Source: Bacteroidota bacterium
GTDB lineage: Bacteria > Bacteroidota > Bacteroidia > Bacteroidales > VadinHA17
Direction: 5' to 3'
DNA length: 64,000 bases
Assembly: GCA_016718875.1 (NCBI GenBank)
Contig: JADKBL010000005.1
Coordinates: 62,001-126,000, forward strand
Both the position numbers and the translations under genes were made by a program. Shown here one piece after another: positions 36,336-45,879 of this stretch. Numbering within the stretch: the first letter of the stretch is position 1; the number at the start of each line of letters is the position of its first letter. The notes below the pieces were generated by a model. It made no database searches, was not told the origin of the DNA, and worked only from the letters and a program-made list of their open reading frames with translations.

Positions 36336-37748
36336 TTAAACATTTTCAGGAACCACATATGGCTTCCTGTACTCTTTCCTAGAAAGCAAAGAATCTGCCT
36401 CCGGATCATTAATGAATTTCTCTGTTGCACCATCAAATCTAAGTGACCTGTCAACACGGTATGAAATATTCGCCAGGTGAGCAAGATCTGAAGACAAAAC
36501 ACCTTCACGGATATCGCAATGCAGATTTTCATTTTTCCCGGAACGTACAGCCTCTATGAAATTTTTATAATGATTTGCTTCCTGATTCGGAGCCTGTTCT
36601 TTGGAAGAGGCAAATGGCTCCTTCTCCCTCTGTCTGAAAGCTTTCCAGGTGTCTCCCGCAATTTCAAGATAACCATCGGAACCATAGAAAATGTTCCCGA
36701 CCTCAACACCTTTATATCCTTCCTGATTTGTGAAACGTCCCCTTGTTTCAAACTCAAGAAGAGTACCATCCTTATATTTGTAAGAACATGTCTGAGTATT
36801 TGGTGTCTCCTGTGAAGTCTTGTCCTTTCCATATGCCTCAACATCACCATAAACAAGTTTGCCGGGAGTTTTCTTATCGGGTGCACTCTCCTCCTTATTT
36901 AATCCATATAATCCTCCTGTAGAATATACAGAAACAGGATGCTCATCCTTCCTAAGGCCCCAGCGGGCAATATCAAGCTGGTGAGGACCTGTATTACCGG
37001 TATCACCATTACCAGTTTCCCAGTACCAGTGCCAGTTATAATGACCTTTTTTCTCATTGTAGGGACGCATCGGAGCAGGTCCCAGCCAAATATCATAATG
37101 AAATCCTGCCGGCGGCTGACTATCCTTTGCGATACCATATGAATCACGGGCTTTATAACACAGGCCCCTTGCCATAAATACTTCACCTATCCCTCCGTCA
37201 TGAATAAATTTAATTGCTTCCCTGACATTTGGAGAAGACCTGTTGTTCTTGCCAACCTGTACAAATACATTGTATTTCCTGGCTGCTTCAATCATTTTTT
37301 TGCCTTCCCAGATATTATATGAAGCAGGTTTTTCAACATAAACGTGTTTCCCGGCCTGGCAGGCCCAGATAGTTGCAAGAGCATGCCAGTGATTTGGTGT
37401 TACAATTGAAACTGCATGGATATCCTTGTCATCAAATACTTTCCTCAGATCCCATTCAGTCAGAGGCTTGGTACCACCTTTTTCCAGAGCCAGTTTTGTT
37501 CTGGAATCAAATAATCTTTCATCTGTATCACAAATGGTCTTCAGAACCACATTATGACTATCCTTTATGCTGCTCCAGTTTCCAATATGAACAGAACCCT
37601 GGTTTCTGATGCCGATAAGGGCAAGATTAATACGATCGTTGGCGCCTATTACCGAATTGTAGGATTTTGCACTCAGGCTTAGTCCGCCAATTGCTATTCC
37701 TGCAGTTCCCAAAACACTCGTCTTGATAAAATCACGTCTTTTTGTCAT
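36336..37748 (-). CDS. Gfo/Idh/MocA-family oxidoreductase with Tat-type signal (second copy)
   Basis: A 470-residue exported dehydrogenase. TKRRDFIKTSVLGTAGIAIG at the N-terminus is a twin-arginine-type signal. The dinucleotide-binding turn is LALIGIRNQGSVHIGNW, different from the classical GxGxxG. The EKP motif is in HVYVEKPASYN, and the core carries TPNHWHALATIWACQAGK, then HYNWHWYWETGNGDTGNTG, which suggests a periplasmic sugar-binding pocket. It is 11 bases downstream of the PmoA-like gene and probably in one operon with it. The substrate is unknown. Confidence 0.92.
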   Translation of the reverse strand: MTKRRDFIKTSVLGTAGIAIGGLSLSAKSYNSVIGANDRINLALIGIRNQGSVHIGNWSSIKDSHNVVLKTICDTDERLFDSRTKLALEKGGTKPLTEWDLRKVFDDKDIHAVSIVTPNHWHALATIWACQAGKHVYVEKPASYNIWEGKKMIEAARKYNVFVQVGKNNRSSPNVREAIKFIHDGGIGEVFMARGLCYKARDSYGIAKDSQPPAGFHYDIWLGPAPMRPYNEKKGHYNWHWYWETGNGDTGNTGPHQLDIARWGLRKDEHPVSVYSTGGLYGLNKEESAPDKKTPGKLVYGDVEAYGKDKTSQETPNTQTCSYKYKDGTLLEFETRGRFTNQEGYKGVEVGNIFYGSDGYLEIAGDTWKAFRQREKEPFASSKEQAPNQEANHYKNFIEAVRSGKNENLHCDIREGVLSSDLAHLANISYRVDRSLRFDGATEKFINDPEADSLLSRKEYRKPYVVPENV

Positions 37749-37759
37749 ATCCGTTATGT

Positions 37760-38821
37760 TTAATATTTCTCAGCAAATTCATCCGCAAATGCATTTATCT
37801 GTTCATCTGTAAGATCGGCTCCGGAATTAACAATTACCCTGTACCTAAAGGTAGTTGACTGTCCGGCCGGGATTGCAAAATTCACAAACTCCTTGCCCTG
37901 TGTAAAATCTTTTGCGCCAAGAGGGTTCGCAGCAAAGAGGCCATATCCCCTTGCATGCCAGTATGTTGGATAGCTTTGATTCTTAGGATGATCGCAAACT
38001 GCTATTGAGATTACTTCATCACCAATCCTGCCATACAGGTCCATCCATTTTGCTCTTGTGCTCCATACAGCTTCTCCGGTAATTCCCTCACTGCTCCTGT
38101 AATTACCTGTTATATCATTTGCATCCTGTGCTTTCACAGTTGTTGTTCCACCCTGTTTCTCCTGGAGAGTTATGTCCTCTTTTGTCGGTAACTGGAGCTG
38201 CCTTGCAACTCTTATCCCGAACATCCCTTCTTTTGTGTCACTGAACTTAACATCTCCGCCTGTAGCTGTAAGTTTGGTGACCCTGTCAATTATTCTCGCT
38301 GAACCTTTTCCTGAGAAATAGTATTCAGTTCTCTCGGCAAGTATCTCCTTACCGGTAGAATCAACCCAGCTCTCATTAGATATAATTACAGCTTCTTTCC
38401 CTTCAGATATTTTTTCAATATTGAGATGCTTTATTACTCCGCCTCCCGGACTAAGGGAGCCTGTTGATCCGTTTCCCCAGAAATCGATACCATTCACAGC
38501 ACCATAATTAAGCCATATTCCAACATGGTGGGCATGATCTGTACTTTCCCCTTCCCTGGGCTCAAGTGGAAAACCTCTTGTAACTACAGTTCCTTCAGAT
38601 GTATATACAGGATACAGCACCGGTTTGTAAACATTATCAGGTCAGCAGAAGGAAGTGAAAAGCTTACCATCGATAATTACATCGATCTTTTTTTCAGAAG
38701 ACTTATCAATAAGGGTTGCTTTTAATTCCTCTCCATCTGATCCTTTTTTTGAAGAGTTATTGCCACATGAGGATAACAGAATAACAGCAAGCAGGAAAAC
38801 TGTAATAGATTTAATATTCAT
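37760..38821 (-). pseudogene. PmoA-family (DUF6807-like) lipoprotein with in-frame TGA
   Basis: A single reading frame runs from an ATG at 38821 to the stop at 37760 with one interruption: a TGA at 38642-38644. The upstream 59 codons give a lipoprotein signal (LLAVILLSSC, then GNNSSKKG) and IDVIIDGKLFTSFC; after the TGA it continues PDNVYKPVLYPVYTSEG, the normal PmoA-family continuation. A Trp codon (TGG) would fit at the TGA. A GTG at 38620 could restart translation but would lack the signal peptide. The rest is typical: GFPLEPREGESTDHAHHVGIW and ARGYGLFAANPLG. Family members often neighbour Gfo/Idh genes; the function is unknown. Confidence 0.82.
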
Positions 38822-38856
38822 AATCAGATAATTAAGATTTATTTTAGAGTATTAAA

Positions 38857-38864
38857 CAAATGTA
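38857..38864 (-). promoter_or_regulatory. Putative -7 promoter element for the PmoA-led operon
   Basis: The minus strand reads TACATTTG, ending 35 bases before the ATG at 38821. This ATG, rather than the GTG at 38620, is supported by the promoter position. It may drive the leftward PmoA, Gfo/Idh and MFS genes. Confidence 0.6.
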
Positions 38865-38959
38865 TTTAATTCAGGTTGAACCTCAAAATCTTTTCAGGAA
38901 AATAAAGTAAGTAAAGAAGTAATGCACTATATTTCCGTATATTTTATGAAATTAAAAGA

Positions 38960-40285
38960 ATGAAAAGCAAGACCATTTTACTTTCCCTGCTGCTAAGCTG
39001 TTTACTGATCAATTCTTCCGGACAGGAAAAGGTAAAAGAGAAAATGAAAGACGGCTGGTCATTCGGTTTCTTTCCGGTTTTTGGTTATGATTCGAACACC
39101 GGTACAAAATATGGAGGGATACTAAAATTATTCGATTATGGTGACGGATCTTCCTACCCCAGATATGATCAGGCTTTTAATCTTGAATTGTCAAGAACTA
39201 CAAAAGGTCAGGGAATCAATCAGCTGACATACGATTCAAGGACGCTGATTTCAGGGTACAGGGTGATGGGTGAAGTCAGTTATCTGACAGAGAAAATACT
39301 GGATTTTTATGGGTTTAACGGATATAATGCATATTACTCTTCTGAATACACTAAAAAAGGAAATCCTTCTTACATATCACCTGTATTTTACAAGATGGAA
39401 AGAGAATTACTGAAGCTCAGGGTGGAAATTATCGGGAAATTATCGGGTGACAATATTAAGTGGTTCGGTGGATTTGAGTACATGAATAATAACCTTGATA
39501 CAGTTGATGTTGATAACATTAACAAAGGTAAAGATGAAAACAGGATGCTTCCCTATTCAGGTGGAGGATTATACGGCAGATATATAAGGTGGGGACTAAT
39601 AAAGCCTGATCAGGCTGATGGAGGACAGGCAGGAGCATTTAAAGCAGGAGTGAAATATGACACCCGAGATAATGAAGCAAATCCGATGAAGGGACTATGG
39701 ACAGATGTGCAATTTCTGTTCTCACCCGGATTCCTGAGCGATGGTTATACATATGGAAGGATAGCTTTCACCCACCGTCAGTACTTCACTCTCATTCCAA
39801 GAAGAGTAAACTTAGGTTACCGCTTATCATACCAGGCCAAACTTGGAGGCGAGATGCCTTTTTATATGCTCCCGCTTGTGTATAACTCTGCACCCCAGCT
39901 GACGCTAAGCGGTCTTGGAGGAAGCAGGACAATCAGGGGCATACTCAGAAACAGAGTAGTAGGGGAAGATTTTGTATATGGCAATATTGAGTTGAGATGG
40001 AAAGTTGCCAGGACTGTACTGTTCAATCAGAATCTCTACCTTGCCTTATCAGGATTTGCAGATGCAGGAATGATAACAGGAAAATACGTGATGCCTCAGA
40101 CGACTGATACTGAAGCTATTGAATGGCTTTCAAAAGGTGATAAGGAGGAGATGCACACAAGTTACGGGTGGGGTATCCATGGTGCCCTTAATGAAAATTT
40201 CATTGTCAGTCTGAATTATGCCTGGGCAAATGATCCCAGAGATGGAGTAAAAGGGACTTACCTTCAAATGAGTTTCAATTTCTGA
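38960..40285 (+). CDS. Omp85/BamA-like outer-membrane beta-barrel protein without POTRA domains
   Basis: A 441-residue exported protein: the signal peptide ends about residue 22 (LLINSSGQ), followed by amphipathic beta strands throughout. Features of Omp85 barrels are AGVKYDTRDNEANPMKGLW and LGGSRTIRGILRNRVVG, the latter corresponding to the conserved barrel-lumen loop, and a final strand ending SFNF. There is no room for POTRA domains, so it resembles the short surface-antigen proteins of Bacteroidota. The passenger or substrate is unknown. It is divergent from the PmoA gene and stands alone. Confidence 0.8.
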   Translation: MKSKTILLSLLLSCLLINSSGQEKVKEKMKDGWSFGFFPVFGYDSNTGTKYGGILKLFDYGDGSSYPRYDQAFNLELSRTTKGQGINQLTYDSRTLISGYRVMGEVSYLTEKILDFYGFNGYNAYYSSEYTKKGNPSYISPVFYKMERELLKLRVEIIGKLSGDNIKWFGGFEYMNNNLDTVDVDNINKGKDENRMLPYSGGGLYGRYIRWGLIKPDQADGGQAGAFKAGVKYDTRDNEANPMKGLWTDVQFLFSPGFLSDGYTYGRIAFTHRQYFTLIPRRVNLGYRLSYQAKLGGEMPFYMLPLVYNSAPQLTLSGLGGSRTIRGILRNRVVGEDFVYGNIELRWKVARTVLFNQNLYLALSGFADAGMITGKYVMPQTTDTEAIEWLSKGDKEEMHTSYGWGIHGALNENFIVSLNYAWANDPRDGVKGTYLQMSFNF

Positions 40286-40298
40286 GATCCTTTATTAA

Positions 40299-40790
40299 TC
40301 ACAAATCCATTAACATCCATATATCGCATCCGAAATGTCCGGATTGGCCCATCGGGTGATCAATAGATTTAAAACCGGCCTTCTCATACATACTAATGGC
40401 TTTCCCAAGCTCAGGCATCGATTCCAGGTAGATCTGCTTATAACCAAGCATACGGGCTGACTCAATGCTTTTACCCATGAGCAGTCGGCCTATACCCTTG
40501 CCCCTGTATTCTGATGCCAGGTAGAACTTAACAAGTTCAGCACATCCTTCAGGTAGTGCAGGAGTTGGGAAAATTCCGCAACCACCTATTATTTTATCTC
40601 CATCACATGCTATCCAGTATGCCGAGCCGGGTGTTTTAAAAAGTCTGTAAAGATCATCTGTTGTGGGATCAAAATAAACTGTTCCTGGTCTGTCTATTTT
40701 AAACTCCCTGAACACCTTTCGGATAAGAGCAGCAATTTCAGCATTATCCTGATTTTCAATGTGTCGTAGAGTAATTCCGGGCAAGTCCAT
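40299..40790 (-). CDS. GNAT-family N-acetyltransferase
   Basis: A 163-residue acetyl-CoA-dependent transferase. The acetyl-CoA pyrophosphate-binding motif A is YRGKGIGRLLMGKSI, and the fold is supported by ITLRHIENQDNAEIA at the start and YEKAGFKSI toward the end. No signal peptide. It stands alone downstream of a strong palindrome at 40808. The substrate, an amine or an amino acid, cannot be inferred. Confidence 0.88.
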   Translation of the reverse strand: MDLPGITLRHIENQDNAEIAALIRKVFREFKIDRPGTVYFDPTTDDLYRLFKTPGSAYWIACDGDKIIGGCGIFPTPALPEGCAELVKFYLASEYRGKGIGRLLMGKSIESARMLGYKQIYLESMPELGKAISMYEKAGFKSIDHPMGQSGHFGCDIWMLMDL

Positions 40791-40807
40791 ATTGTTAGTT
40801 TTGGTTC

Positions 40808-40839
40808 AACTAGCCCCGGCCTTAAGGCCGGGGTTAGTT
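40808..40839. terminator. Long GC palindrome after the DUF5916 gene
   Basis: AACTAGCCCCGGCC-TTAA-GGCCGGGGTTAGTT with one mismatch, immediately after the stop of the DUF5916 gene and before the GNAT start. It would form a very stable hairpin and probably ends the DUF5916 transcript; it also resembles a REP sequence. Confidence 0.6.
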
Positions 40840-40841
40840 AT

Positions 40842-43118
40842 CTACAGGCTGAATGTATAAGTATACTTTAAAAGGAGAGACCTTACACTGTAAACAGGCA
40901 ATCTTGGGATCTCCCTGTCAAGATCTGTGTTTCTTCCCTCATTGAATACAATATAGAGATCATTCCCCTCTTTTGGATTATATCTGAACCGCAGATTAGT
41001 CATTACCTCATTAATTGATGTATTGTACTGTATATAGGTGCTGAATGAAAAGGCCGTATTGACCATATACACGATTTTAGCTCCAAGTATCTGATTTGTA
41101 GGATAAAGATCTCTCTCTTTAAATTTAAGCCAGTCAAAGCTTGTAACGGCTCCAAGCTCAAGGTGTTTGGATACATTCCACGTAGGCTCCAGTCGCATTG
41201 AGAATCTTTGCCCGTCAAAGAAAGGTCCTGTGTGGTTCATAATCATCATATAGAATGGTTTGCTGGCCGGAGTCATTATAAAACCGGTGAAATTTACAAA
41301 TTCATAATCTCCGGGATTTATATATAATTCATCTTCCAGAAGTTCCAGGCTGTCACGCAGGTGCTCTTTATTATAGGATATACTGAAATGACCTTCCCAC
41401 TGGCTTTTTGTAGTAAAATTCCAGCCAGGTTCATAATTGAGTGACATTAATGAACCGTCATCAATATAGTTCATCAGCATAAATCTGATTTCAGGTGAAT
41501 GGCTGTAAAGTTTTTTTCCTTCATCGGCGATCCATCCATACCTTAAACTTGCCCTGATGGAAGAAAAATCGTCCATCATTTCAAAACCAACTCCAGGGTT
41601 ATAGTGTATTCCTGACCGGGAATATCCCAGATAATACCCGAGCCCTTTCCTTGATCTTCTCTCCCATCTGGCAGCTATCCTTGTATGCTCGTCTGCCGAA
41701 CTGTTCTTTACTCCTGTCTCATATGTCTGCGACCATTTCAGATCAATATAGTCATCTCCAAATATTTTAAAAATACCATCCAGACCATAAGCAAAGTTGT
41801 AGTTCCCGTTAACTCCTATCCTGCTGGTGAACATGGAACCCACATAACTGTTTTCGTTTATCAGCTGTCTTCTGAACCTGAGAACACCAAAGTTTTCGGA
41901 AGGAAGAATCTCCTCCGAAACTCCTGATGAATTTTTAAGGTTCAGCGGACCCGTCTGCATATCCAAAAATCCCAGTTCCCAGCCTCCAATTCTTCCGGTC
42001 ATTCTTGCGCCTCCATATAACCTTATAGGATCACCGTCATCGCTCAAACCTATCCGTCTGCTGTAAAAAAGGTTGCTGTTCCCTCCGAATGAAAAATCAA
42101 AAATACTGGCCTGTTCCAGAAAAAACATTCTCTTTTCAGGCAGATACAGATCAAAACGTGTCAGGTTTACCTGCTGGTCATCCATCTCTACCTGTGCAAA
42201 ATCAGTATTCACTGTCACATCCATTATCATATTGTTTGCCAGGCCGTATTTGATGTCAAGGCCGGGTTCAAATTTCAGTTTGTCGGTTCTTTTATAGCCT
42301 GTACCTGTAGTGTTGATATCATTAATGCTTTCAGCACCTGTAAGTAAATAAGGGGCAACATATACAGGTTTGGAAGGCTTCACTCCACGCAGAACAACTT
42401 CCTGAGACTGGGATGGCTTCATAAAGGAAACCTGTCCCCAGTTCGGTGGTATAGCCGGGAAAAGGTCTGTTTCATTGTTTGCAGGGATCCATCGAAAAGT
42501 AATCAAACCCATTTTTACTTCTCCGTTAACATCCTGAAATCTGAGACTGGAAAAAGGTATTCGTATCTCAGCTGTCCAGCCATTTTCGCTCTTTCTGGTA
42601 AGGACATCCCAGAATGTGTTCCAGCTTGTATTCATTGGCATTTGGTCAGGCATCGGAACTACTGCGTCTTTCTGAATTGAGGCGTCAAACCTGAGACCAT
42701 CAGGCGAAGTCAGAAATACCAGGGCATTCTCTTTATCATTGTAAGTATCGAGAATTATTCCGAACCAGTCTCCTCCCATTCCCATATAATCCCTCTTAAG
42801 ACTGGCGGACACGATCTGTGCAGCATCTTTATATCTGAGATGGGCACCGATATACAGATATTTGTCATCGTAACAGATCCTGGCATCAGTGATCTCTGTA
42901 GGGTCTTTCCCAAAAACAGGGGAATGCATTATCATTGTCAGTGGCAGAACATTCTCCCATGCTTTTTCATCAGGAATACCATCAAAGTTCACAGGCTGAT
43001 CGATTCTGCTTATAGTCAATGCCTCTCTTATGCCTGAAGGATCTCCGGCTTTAATTGACAGGGAAATTGAACAAAACAAAACCAGGAGGAAGACTCCTGT
43101 ACATTTGGCAGTATTCAC
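40842..43118 (-). CDS. DUF5916 outer-membrane protein with CBM9-like N-terminal domain (copy 1)
   Basis: A 758-residue exported protein. It starts at a GTG at 43118 that overlaps the TGA of the upstream DUF5916 gene (GTGA), so translation is coupled. After a signal peptide, residues about 35-235 form a CBM9-like sandwich (VNFDGIPDEKAWEN, ICYDDKYLYIGAHLRY), and the rest is a beta-barrel: FAQVEMDDQQVNLTRFDLYL, the family phrase LPEKRMFFLEQ, then LFYSRRIG, ending KYTYTFSL. The N-terminal module suggests carbohydrate or protein binding at the surface. Function is not established. Confidence 0.86.
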   Translation of the reverse strand: MNTAKCTGVFLLVLFCSISLSIKAGDPSGIREALTISRIDQPVNFDGIPDEKAWENVLPLTMIMHSPVFGKDPTEITDARICYDDKYLYIGAHLRYKDAAQIVSASLKRDYMGMGGDWFGIILDTYNDKENALVFLTSPDGLRFDASIQKDAVVPMPDQMPMNTSWNTFWDVLTRKSENGWTAEIRIPFSSLRFQDVNGEVKMGLITFRWIPANNETDLFPAIPPNWGQVSFMKPSQSQEVVLRGVKPSKPVYVAPYLLTGAESINDINTTGTGYKRTDKLKFEPGLDIKYGLANNMIMDVTVNTDFAQVEMDDQQVNLTRFDLYLPEKRMFFLEQASIFDFSFGGNSNLFYSRRIGLSDDGDPIRLYGGARMTGRIGGWELGFLDMQTGPLNLKNSSGVSEEILPSENFGVLRFRRQLINENSYVGSMFTSRIGVNGNYNFAYGLDGIFKIFGDDYIDLKWSQTYETGVKNSSADEHTRIAARWERRSRKGLGYYLGYSRSGIHYNPGVGFEMMDDFSSIRASLRYGWIADEGKKLYSHSPEIRFMLMNYIDDGSLMSLNYEPGWNFTTKSQWEGHFSISYNKEHLRDSLELLEDELYINPGDYEFVNFTGFIMTPASKPFYMMIMNHTGPFFDGQRFSMRLEPTWNVSKHLELGAVTSFDWLKFKERDLYPTNQILGAKIVYMVNTAFSFSTYIQYNTSINEVMTNLRFRYNPKEGNDLYIVFNEGRNTDLDREIPRLPVYSVRSLLLKYTYTFSL

Positions 43119-45770
43119 AAAGAGAACCAGTAATTTAGTTTTATCAGGAAAATATTATTAGGAAAAACATCTTTTAGCTGTTTGTATGATTCACCCAATG
43201 AGATATCTGACATATTATTCTGTCCGGTTTTTTCAGTTGACCATACAAAGTAAATGAATGATCCGAGACGGTACTCCCATTTGGCAACAAAATTTGAACG
43301 CAACTGATGAAAATTAAAATTAGGATCACCTATTGAATAATCTGTTACTAAATCATTGTTCTCATCAAGCCTGATACTTCCATCATTCATTACTTCATAT
43401 TCATACAGTTTAAACCTGTCGGAATATGAACCTGCCTCAGGGTCTGTAACATATTTATAATCCGAATATGTGCCGTGTGAAATGAACGGACTGCCATAGT
43501 ACTGTATAGAGAATTCCGGGGTAATATTAATATCCATCCTGAAGGTCAATCCAAATGTATTCTGGTCTATCGTTCCCAGAATATACCTTTTATCGTCCTG
43601 ATAATCAAGTGATGTAATATACTGAAGGTCATTTGTGTTTCTCTCGTAATCTGCTGAAAGACGGATTTTAACCGATCTGAGAGGCCGGAGAGTCAAGCCT
43701 GGGCTTAACTGATATCTTGACATTGAATTATTTCCTCCTGATTCATAGCTGTATTCCAAACCAGCAGATATCTTCTTTGAATAATCAGTACGTAATTCCC
43801 CAAAAGTGTAAATGCTGTACGGCATCATCATATCGTAGCCTCCCCGCAGGACTTTAGTGTCAATTCCCTCCGAATGAAAAATAAGATTCAGGTTAAGGCC
43901 CCACTGGTTCTTAAGTTCAGAGTTGAAAGCAAGATGGCTTCCCAGGCCCAGAAATCTTCCCTCAAAGTTCCATGTATTGAATTGTTCAAGATTAATCTTG
44001 TAGCTTCTGAAAATCGAGACAGGATTTGTGACGAAATAGCCGATTTCATTTTCATTGTTAATCTCATCAGCAGTATTCATATAGCCCAGATCATTCAGTT
44101 CAATTCCGGGTGAAAGCCATGTAACACCGGTTGAGTATCTCCAGAATCCTTTTGAGCCTTTTCCGATCTTGATTTTCCCCCGTAACCTCCAAGGGCATTC
44201 ATTGATGTGTCATACTTTACATAATCAGCTCCCGGACGCTGGAAGTATCGTGCCGAAGATTCCTGCAGCCTTGTAATTGATTCATTGGAGCCATTGAGGT
44301 AGCTGCCAATCAGTCTTGCGTCGAGGAAAAATTCCTTGCCATTCCACTGATGCATCAGATCGAGCCCTCCGGTAAATGCATTATTCGTGAGAAAATCAAG
44401 CTGAACCTCATCTGTCTTCCTGTTAACTGATGTTACTATACCCCCGATCGTTGTGTTTGCTCCATTATATCCCTTCTGTATCCTGGCAACAGTATAATTG
44501 GTAAGAGGTTCCACTTTTGTGTGGCTTTTATTTCCCTCACTGTCATATACAGTTGCAAATTCATTTGCTGTTATACTCTGAATTACTCCGACAGAGAGTT
44601 CATTGGAAGTTGTCCCGCTGAGCTTAACAGCGCTAAGTATATTTGTCATGTCAGGGGAATCAACAAATGATCCGGAGGCAGGATTTACTCTGTATGAAGG
44701 TGAATGACCTATGCGTCTGGAATAGAAGAGGCTTTGATTGTCAAATTTATAATCAAAAATTGTGAGGCCTTCCAGGAAGAAAGGTCTTTTTCTTCATAGA
44801 AAGTTTCAAAAGCAGTAAGGTTCATTACAGAAGGGTCAGATTCGACCTGCCCAAAATCAGGATTTAAAGTCAGATCAACAGTGAAATTACTTGAAATCCC
44901 GATTTTAGCATCAAGTCCTGCATTGCCTGACCAGTTTCTTCCTTTTTCTGCAAAAGGATTCCCCGGCACTTTCTTAATTGTCTCAAGTTCCCCGAGAGAA
45001 TATGGCATAATTTCAAGTCTCTGAGATTTTTTTAATCCTTTAATACCTCTCATCTCCCCAAAATTATAAATTACACCAGGGCCTGTTTTTGTCTGGTATT
45101 CCCAGTCACTCTCTTCCTGCAGCCTGTTTATCCATCTCCACACGTGAAGGCCCCAAACCTGTTCGTCTTCCTTGCTGTAACGTAGCTGGCTCAGAGGGAT
45201 CTCAATCTCAGCCACCCAGGCAGAATCTTCCATTCCGGTTTTACCATTCCATACGGCATTCCAGTTCATATCCCAGTTCTCCGGGTTAAAAAGAATAAGA
45301 TCAACTTTCTGTCCCCATGATGAAATAGTGAATTCAAACCCTGTTTTAAAAGAATGATAACTGTCAAAATTGACTCCAACCATATCCCCGCTGAATTCAT
45401 CCCTTAGACCGGAATAGCGTTGCATCTTTCCGGGTTCACCGTCAAAAGCCCTGATTGCTGCATAAATATACTTGTCATCATATTGAATATTGAAAAAAGT
45501 GGGCCATGTTGGAGCAGCTCCTTCATTGGGAATGTACTGGTGAAAATCACCTGCCCATCTCCCTGTTTTCCAGCATTCATCATCCAGTTTGCCATCAATG
45601 ACCGGTCTTACAGTTGATAGTCTGCTTGTAGTATATACGGGTTGTTTAGGATCATGTGAGGCTCTCAGGGTATCCTGAAGCTCTTCATAAAAGGTTGAAG
45701 CACTTAAATCTGTTCCGGAAACAAAAAACAAACAAATGCCGGCGGCTAAAAGTATCCTAAATTTAATCAC
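43115..45770 (-). pseudogene. DUF5916 outer-membrane protein with CBM9-like domain (copy 2), frameshifted twice
   Basis: About 884 residues when repaired. A signal peptide and a CBM9-like domain (VRPVIDGKLDDECW, IQYDDKYIYAAIRAFD) are followed by the barrel with NPDFGQVESDPSVMNLTAF and FYEEKRPFFLEG. One missing base in TTTTT at 44787-44791 and another in TTTT at 44173-44176 (plus strand) split it. Repair restores LFYSRRIGHSPSYRVN and GYGGKIKIGKGSKGFWRYS. The C-terminus ends KLNYWFSL. It precedes and overlaps copy 1. Both shifts are in short homopolymers, so sequencing error is the likely cause. Confidence 0.84.
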
Positions 45771-45807
45771 AGTGAGTTACATCAAATAAAATGGAAAATT
45801 CTTCATC

Positions 45808-45815
45808 CAAATTTA
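45808..45815 (-). promoter_or_regulatory. Putative -7 promoter element for the DUF5916 pair
   Basis: The minus strand reads TAAATTTG, 37 bases before the ATG at 45770. It probably drives both DUF5916 genes. Confidence 0.55.
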
Positions 45816-45879
45816 GAGCAATAACAAACAATTAAAACTCCGCTAAAAGTTAATATTTGTGAAATGTTTAAAGATTCTC

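Noticed and set aside
38642..38644. TGA as selenocysteine or as Trp by genetic-code change
   Set aside because: TGA is the normal terminator of many intact genes here, such as those ending at 5224, 8925, 19356 and 50374. No SECIS-like hairpin or other Sec protein was noticed nearby. An error or a nonsense mutation is simpler.
25463..44791. Homopolymer frameshifts as phase-variation switches
   Set aside because: The runs are three to five bases, shorter than known slippage tracts, and are at ordinary coding positions without other signs of switching.
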